Source of the DNA: Rickettsiales bacterium
GTDB lineage: Bacteria; Pseudomonadota; Alphaproteobacteria; Rickettsiales; Deianiraeaceae
DNA length: 8,171 nt
Direction of reading: 5' to 3'
Assembly (NCBI GenBank): GCA_947485035.1
Contig: CANKQN010000039.1
Coordinates: 1 to 8,171 of the forward strand
Positions 1 through 3,923 of the stretch are shown piece after piece. Numbering within the stretch: position 1 is the stretch's first letter; each line of letters begins with the position of its first letter. The notes beneath the pieces were generated by a model. The model saw only the letters and a list, made by a program, of their open reading frames with translations. It had not been told where the DNA came from and searched no databases. The translations under genes were made by a program, and so were the position numbers.

Positions 1-716
1 AATACAAAAGCAACATCTGTTCCACGTGGAACATTATTTTCCTCAAAAATCTTTTGAATTATTTTTAAAAACTCAGTTTTAATTCCAGAAAACGAAAAAT
101 TAAAATTATCTTTTCCAGTTAATGGGATTTTAAACTTAAATGCCTCGCCGTCACCAAATTTTGCAATTTTTTCAACAATAACACCACCCGGATATCCAAG
201 GCCAATTGATTTTGAAACCTTGTCAAACACCTCACCAATGCTGTCATCGATCGTTCGCCCAAGAATTTCAACATTTTTTACATCACCAACTTTGTAGATA
301 AAAGTATGCCCGCCAGATATCAATAAGCAGACAAAATTTTGCGAAATTCCATGAGAAATGTTGCAAGTAAAAGTGTGAGCGAGGAGGTGGTCAACTGGAA
401 TTGCTGCAACGCCAAGAGAAATGCTTAATGCTTTTGCAAACATAATTCCCGTCATCAAGCTTCCAACGAGACCTGGCGTCGCTGTGTACGCTATTAAATC
501 GATATCTTCAACTGAAATATTAGCACAACTTACTGCAATATTAAATAATGCTTGAATTTTCATAAGATGGTCGCGAGATGCAATTTCAGGAACAACACCG
601 CCGTATTCCTTATGAAGTTCAATTTGAGTATGTGTTTTTAGTGATAATATCTTGCGTTTTTCATATACGCATATCGAAGTTTCGTCGCAAGACGTTTCAA
701 TTCCCAATGTTATCAT
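1..716 (-). CDS. tsaD: tRNA N6-adenosine threonylcarbamoyltransferase TsaD, N-terminal part (cut by window edge)
   Basis: TsaD transfers the threonylcarbamoyl group from TC-AMP to A37 of ANN-decoding tRNAs (t6A), working with TsaB and TsaE in the cytoplasm. The frame is open from the ATG at 716-714 to the window edge, giving 238 codons of a protein that is usually about 340 residues. The start MITLGIETSCDETS is the classic family N-terminus. Further family landmarks are GGVVPEIASRDH (39-50), TPGLVGSL (80-87), ISGGHTF, DDSIGEVFDKVSK, LGYPGG and FSFSGIKT near residue 213. The metal-binding HxxxH is present as H110-L-L-A-H114, although the usual HxEGH spelling is changed. No Shine-Dalgarno is visible before the ATG. 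The gene is divergent from mltG across 219 AT-rich bases. The C-terminal third lies outside the window. A parS-like palindrome is embedded in codons 228-233. Confidence 0.97.
   Translation of the reverse strand, partial: MITLGIETSCDETSICVYEKRKILSLKTHTQIELHKEYGGVVPEIASRDHLMKIQALFNIAVSCANISVEDIDLIAYTATPGLVGSLMTGIMFAKALSISLGVAAIPVDHLLAHTFTCNISHGISQNFVCLLISGGHTFIYKVGDVKNVEILGRTIDDSIGEVFDKVSKSIGLGYPGGVIVEKIAKFGDGEAFKFKIPLTGKDNFNFSFSGIKTEFLKIIQKIFEENNVPRGTDVAFV
18..33. other. parS-like ParB-binding palindrome
   Basis: TGTTCCACGTGGAACA is a perfect 16-bp palindrome. It agrees with the bacterial chromosomal parS consensus (TGTTTCACGTGAAACA), in the CC/GG variant known from proteobacteria. It lies inside tsaD and encodes Asn-Val-Pro-Arg-Gly-Thr. 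ParB nucleates on such sites, spreads and recruits SMC and ParA to segregate the origin region. The match is seen directly; the function is inferred from this known site. parA and parB are not in the window. Confidence 0.75.
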
Positions 717-750
717 AGCTTTTGCTGTTAATTATTTATATATATCTTTC

Positions 751-779
751 TTTTTAAGAACAATAATAATGTATGTCAA
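751..779 (-). promoter_or_regulatory. Candidate promoter of tsaD
   Basis: On the minus strand a perfect -35 hexamer TTGACA (779-774) is followed after 17 bases by TAAAAA (756-751), which matches four of six bases of TATAAT. Transcription would start near 744 and leave a leader of about 28 nt before the tsaD ATG at 716. The -35 and the spacing are good and the -10 is weak. In DNA this AT-rich, chance matches are common. Confidence 0.4.
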
Positions 780-796
780 TTTGTTTATTACTGAGG

Positions 797-824
797 AAAA
801 GCTAGTATATATATAGCTTTTTTT
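797..824 (+). terminator. Weak terminator-like hairpin between divergent promoters
   Basis: AAAAGCTA (797-804) pairs exactly with TAGCTTTT (814-821) around a 9-nt loop, and T821-824 continues the T-run that began at 818. The stem contains only two G-C pairs, so termination would be weak. A terminator has no obvious use between two divergent genes. An operator or an attenuator for a transcript entering from the left is equally possible. Confidence 0.2.
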
Positions 825-844
825 ATAAAATTACGATATATACA

Positions 845-904
845 TGTTGAAAAAATGTTCATAACTCATTTTTTTTGTTGATAATTGTTTATATGTGTTG
901 TGAA
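845..904 (+). repeat. Helically phased TGTT motif series upstream of mltG
   Basis: TGTT starts at 845, 856, 876, 886 and 896, with spacings of 11, 20, 10 and 10, close to whole turns of B-DNA. Two copies read TGTTNATAA (856-864 and 876-884). A third copy lies on the opposite strand at 934-942 over the mltG start codon. Each differs by one base from the DnaA box consensus TGTGNATAA. This could be an operator array or a weak DnaA-binding region; the motifs are short and the region is A+T-rich. Confidence 0.3.
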
Positions 905-942
905 ATTTTTATGATATATATGTAATAAACAAGTTATGAACA
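856..942. repeat. Inverted repeat B (11-nt arms), right arm over the mltG start codon
   Basis: TGTTCATAACT at 856-866 has its exact reverse complement AGTTATGAACA at 932-942. The right arm contains the ATG of mltG (936-938). If transcription begins upstream of 856, the arms could pair in the mRNA and hide the start codon. If it begins later, they can act only as paired DNA sites. Confidence 0.4.
898..926 (+). promoter_or_regulatory. Candidate promoter of mltG
   Basis: TTGTGA (898-903, four of six matches to TTGACA) is followed after 17 bases by TGTAAT (921-926, five of six matches to TATAAT). Transcription would begin only a few bases before the ATG at 936, giving an almost leaderless mRNA. 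That fits the absence of any Shine-Dalgarno. An alternative -10, TATGAT at 910-915, has only a poor -35. Which one is used cannot be decided by eye. Confidence 0.3.
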
Positions 943-1901
943 AATTGAAACCAATGATTGTGAACATTTCAGTGCTAATTTTGTGCTATATGCTATTTGC
1001 AATTTATAACACTTTTTTTATAATACACCAAACCTCTGTAATAAAAATTCGCGGCGGACAGTCAATCGGCGCCATAGTCCGCGACCTTGAAATTGGTGGT
1101 GTTTTGAACTTTTTTAACAAAAAGATATTCCTTCGCTTTGTTGATGGAAGCTTTCGTGCGGGTCATTACAGGGTGTACAATGGTGAGACAATTTTTGCAT
1201 TTTCACGCAGAGTTAAGCGAGGCGATTCCGAAATGTGCACAATAACTTTTATTCCGGGGAAGACTGCGTATTTTTACACAAAACAACTTAACGCAAATGA
1301 TGATTTTTACGGTGAAATTCTACAAAAACCAGCAGAGGGGGAGATTTTGCCTGAAAGCTACAAGTATAAGTGTCAGACGTCAAAACAAAAGGTCTTTGAG
1401 TACGCAAAAAGTTCCACGAGGAACACCCTTGATGCGATACTCAAAGATTTTAACTTCGCAAATTCACATTTAAAAAATGCAAACGAGGTTTTAATTATGG
1501 CTTCAATTATCGAAAAAGAAACATCGATTGTTGATGAGATGCCCGTAATTTCGTCAGTTTTTAAAAACAGAATGAAGATTGGAATGAAATTGCAGACCGA
1601 TCCAACGGTTATTTACCAGATAACAGGTGGAACTGGTGTGCTTGAAGAGAAGTTGACTCTTGACGATTTGAAATCCGCCGGTGCGTGGAATACCTATGTG
1701 ATAAGTGGTCTGCCATTAACCCCTATTGCAAGCCCATCTGTTGGTGCGATTAAGGCTGCAATTAACCCAAGTGAAACTGATTACATTTTCTTTGTGGCAT
1801 CTGGCACTGGTGGGCATGTTTTTGCAAAAACATACAAGGAACATCTTGCAAATGTGGAAAAGTATCGCAAAATTCAATCTGGTGCAATTCAGCATTTGTA
1901 G
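936..1901 (+). CDS. mltG: Endolytic murein transglycosylase MltG (YceG family)
   Basis: MltG is an inner-membrane lytic transglycosylase that cuts nascent glycan strands and is thought to set their length at sites of peptidoglycan synthesis. The 321-aa length is close to the roughly 340 aa of E. coli MltG. Residues 7-30 form one membrane anchor. A LysM-like subdomain follows at about 35-95 (RGGQSIGAIVRDLEIGGV). The YceG catalytic domain fills 185-312 and carries the signature MASIIEKET (188-196), NRMKIGMKLQTDPTVIY (211-227), NTYVISGLPLTPIASPS (252-268) and the late GGHVFAKTY (292-300). Glu195 in IEKE aligns, from memory, with the catalytic Glu218 of E. coli. No Shine-Dalgarno precedes the ATG, but no better in-frame start is visible. 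The gene stands alone on this strand, divergent from tsaD and convergent with the fatty-acid operon. A parS-like site lies in codons 159-164. Confidence 0.95.
   Translation: MNKLKPMIVNISVLILCYMLFAIYNTFFIIHQTSVIKIRGGQSIGAIVRDLEIGGVLNFFNKKIFLRFVDGSFRAGHYRVYNGETIFAFSRRVKRGDSEMCTITFIPGKTAYFYTKQLNANDDFYGEILQKPAEGEILPESYKYKCQTSKQKVFEYAKSSTRNTLDAILKDFNFANSHLKNANEVLIMASIIEKETSIVDEMPVISSVFKNRMKIGMKLQTDPTVIYQITGGTGVLEEKLTLDDLKSAGAWNTYVISGLPLTPIASPSVGAIKAAINPSETDYIFFVASGTGGHVFAKTYKEHLANVEKYRKIQSGAIQHL
1410..1425. other. Second, degenerate parS-like site inside mltG
   Basis: AGTTCCACGAGGAACA matches the perfect palindrome at 18-33 in 14 of 16 positions. One difference is at the outermost base, and the other is a central T to A that breaks the palindrome. 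The core GTTCCACG/GGAAC arms are intact. It encodes Lys-Ser-Ser-Thr-Arg-Asn within a linker of MltG that is not a catalytic motif. Clusters of parS sites of unequal quality near the origin are usual, so this may be a weaker ParB site. One copy alone could be chance. Confidence 0.45.
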
Positions 1902-1919
1902 CTAAATGAGGAATTTTTT
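1886..1919 (+). terminator. Hairpin straddling the abutting stop codons of mltG and the convergent operon
   Basis: AATTC (1886-1890) pairs with GAATT (1911-1915) and CATTT (1893-1897) pairs with AAATG (1904-1908). The two stems are separated by a symmetric AG/AG internal loop and capped by GTAGCT, which holds both stop codons. A T-run (1914-1919) overlaps the 3' arm, so on the plus strand this resembles a weak intrinsic terminator for mltG. On the minus strand no T-run follows. The stem is A/T-rich, so efficiency is doubtful. Confidence 0.4.
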
Positions 1920-3923
1920 AATCAAATTGCCAACCACTTTGGCGGATTTTTCACGAACAATTACATGCTCGTTTGATTCAACCTCTTCAAGGTACCTAAT
2001 GCTTGAGCTTACTTTTTCAAAGACTTCCTTGCTTGATTTTGGCAAAACTACTGGATCGTTTGTTGAATTTACTATCAGTATATCTGTTTTGACTTTATGC
2101 AAGTCGCCAGCGACCTCGTTCATAAGTTCGGATAACTCGCTCATGCAGGAGAAGTGGTTGATTGCATAGTTTGTTTTTGGATACATAGGAGTGTCTGTTA
2201 TATATTTTTTCTTTGAATTTGCGATCCTTTCAAGGGATTCGCTCCAAAAATTTGCAAATTTTACAAAGCGAAACCTTACGTCGCAAAGTTTCAGCGCTGG
2301 GTTTATTGCAATAATTGACCTGATGTCTTCGTATTTTAATCCAAGTTTTAAAGCAATCAATCCACCAGTTGAAAATCCACAGACATCAATTCGCTTAAAA
2401 TGCAATGAGAGAATTTTGTATGCAATTTCGCACGATTCCATCCACTGTTTGCGAGTTGTCGTTGCCATATCAAATGGCGATGTTCCATGTCCCTCCATTC
2501 TGACGCAGTACGACGAAATGCCGGAAGATGCAAGGTCGGTTGCAATTTCACTCATTTCAAATGGCGAGGATTTGTATCCATGAATTAAAAGCACAACTCT
2601 GTCAGATTGTGCTTTTGTGAATTTGGCAATTCCGTGCTTGGTATCGATTGAGTGCTGTGATTTTGTGATTTCGTGCGTTCTTAGGTAAATTTCGTCAACA
2701 TATTTCAAACATTGAATCATGATGTGGTGCGTGCTTAAGGATGTAACGCTTTTAATTGTTGGTTGAATGTTTCTGAAGTAATAAAGTTCGTTTAAGAAGA
2801 CTTTTGCAACATTTTGTATTCTTATGTAGTCAAAATCGGTGTATGTATGGAATTTTTCCGTCGTTGAGATTGTTGTACCATCGTTTTCAATTCCGCCTTG
2901 CTCTTGAAGGAGTGCGATGAAGTGGTTGATCTTTTTTGCGTCCAGAACTCCATGAGTAATTTGAGAATCCGAAAGGTAGTCTTCGTATCGCTGAATATTT
3001 GAATATTGTTTAAGAGCTTGCACACAGGCAATTATTAAAAACGGAATTTTAGATATCTCAACCGACTTTAACTCGTCCAAGATTGCACAAACAATATGTT
3101 CGTGGGTTATGTGGGTGTGTTTGTATATTTCGTCGGCAACTTTTGCGGATATTGATATTCTGTGCTTTGTGATCGCATCTTCAACGCTCTTCTCTCTGCT
3201 GATAAGGTTTGAGATGTGGGAATTGTTTTGGATGCAATCCTTTATGAAGATTGGCTTATGAAGTTCGAGAGTTATGTGTGAATTTAACAAAAGTGAACCC
3301 TCAACCGTTAACTCTTCTTCGAGTCTTTTTGGGAGCTTTTTTATAAACCTTTTTGCAATTTTCAGAATATTGTTGTTTTCATCTGGGTGAATTGGTGAGT
3401 AGCTTATTGTAACGGGAATTATGCAGACGGGATTTGTATTGAGGTTTTGTTCCGTGCGAACCCCTTCCGCTTTAATGGCGATGACTGATGCTCCGGTTTT
3501 TACGGAAAGTTTCGTTTCAAAAATTCCATGCTTAACTTCTCGTTTGCGGTCTTTCACCATCATTCCCTCTGGATAGATTACCCAGTTGTCGTAACCACTC
3601 GCAAGGGAGTTTATTATTGTCTCATTGCGACCTTCGTCTGATGTTGATAGGGTTTTGAGGTTTGTTAGGTATTTTCCAAGATATGATGTAAACAGAGATG
3701 ATGACGCCAGCGACCTGCAGAATTTTAAGTTGGGGGTTTGGTTTAACAGGTACGGAACTATAAAAGTTTCACACCGCGTGAAGTGGTTCGGTGTGAATAT
3801 TATTGAGGAGTTTTGCGGAATATTTTCAACGCCCTTAATGGTTGATTGCAGTTTGACTATTTTTTCAATGGCAAAAAGCACGCGATTGGTAATGGCTATT
3901 GTAAGGATTTCTTTAGCTTTCAT
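1902..3923 (-). CDS. Fusion protein: PlsC-like acyltransferase plus alpha/beta hydrolase (lipase/esterase type)
   Basis: This 673-aa protein joins two lipid enzymes. Residues 25-230 look like a glycerolipid (lyso)phospholipid acyltransferase: block I is NHFTRCE (46-52), with His47 and Glu52 in an HX4E spelling in place of HX4D, and block III is YPEG (117-120). Residues 240-410 are helical and unassigned. Residues 440-673 are a serine hydrolase of the monoacylglycerol lipase/carboxylesterase type, with an oxyanion-loop HGYKSSPFEM (448-457), RMEGHG (475-480), nucleophile elbow GFSTGG with Ser518, Asp623 in TNDPVV and His653 in NEHVIV, so the catalytic triad appears complete. No signal peptide or clear membrane segment is visible. 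The ATG overlaps the end of fadE by 11 nt, so the gene is the last of the operon and probably translationally coupled. Substrates are unknown. Release or re-esterification of acyl chains next to beta-oxidation is an inference. Confidence 0.85.
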   Translation of the reverse strand: MKAKEILTIAITNRVLFAIEKIVKLQSTIKGVENIPQNSSIIFTPNHFTRCETFIVPYLLNQTPNLKFCRSLASSSLFTSYLGKYLTNLKTLSTSDEGRNETIINSLASGYDNWVIYPEGMMVKDRKREVKHGIFETKLSVKTGASVIAIKAEGVRTEQNLNTNPVCIIPVTISYSPIHPDENNNILKIAKRFIKKLPKRLEEELTVEGSLLLNSHITLELHKPIFIKDCIQNNSHISNLISREKSVEDAITKHRISISAKVADEIYKHTHITHEHIVCAILDELKSVEISKIPFLIIACVQALKQYSNIQRYEDYLSDSQITHGVLDAKKINHFIALLQEQGGIENDGTTISTTEKFHTYTDFDYIRIQNVAKVFLNELYYFRNIQPTIKSVTSLSTHHIMIQCLKYVDEIYLRTHEITKSQHSIDTKHGIAKFTKAQSDRVVLLIHGYKSSPFEMSEIATDLASSGISSYCVRMEGHGTSPFDMATTTRKQWMESCEIAYKILSLHFKRIDVCGFSTGGLIALKLGLKYEDIRSIIAINPALKLCDVRFRFVKFANFWSESLERIANSKKKYITDTPMYPKTNYAINHFSCMSELSELMNEVAGDLHKVKTDILIVNSTNDPVVLPKSSKEVFEKVSSSIRYLEEVESNEHVIVREKSAKVVGNLIKKFLI
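3913..3923 (-). promoter_or_regulatory. 11-nt stop/start overlap, fadE to fusion gene
   Basis: On the minus strand ATGAAAGCTAA holds the ATG of the fusion gene and, in another frame, the TAA of fadE. No Shine-Dalgarno is visible upstream of this ATG, so reinitiation by ribosomes finishing fadE is the likely mode of translation. Confidence 0.6.

Larger units (their letters stand above)
781..932. repeat. Inverted repeat A (11-nt arms) in the tsaD-mltG intergenic region
   Basis: TTGTTTATTAC at 781-791 is repeated as its exact reverse complement GTAATAAACAA at 922-932, 130 nt away. The right arm overlaps the candidate mltG -10 element and ends 3 nt before the ATG. It shares base 932 with the right arm of a second inverted repeat (856-866/932-942). 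It may be a pair of regulator sites that allow looping between the divergent promoters. With arms this short and AT-rich, chance cannot be excluded. Confidence 0.4.

Noticed and set aside
717..935. The tsaD-mltG intergenic region as oriC
   Set aside because: It is AT-rich and flanked by parS-like sites, but it has no exact DnaA box and neither neighbour is a standard origin-flanking gene. I keep it only as a speculative possibility under the phased-motif finding.
3766..3783. GTTTCAC...GTGAAG resembling a third parS site
   Set aside because: The half-sites are separated by five extra bases (accgc), whereas parS half-sites are contiguous. The stretch encodes the conserved HFTR motif of the acyltransferase.
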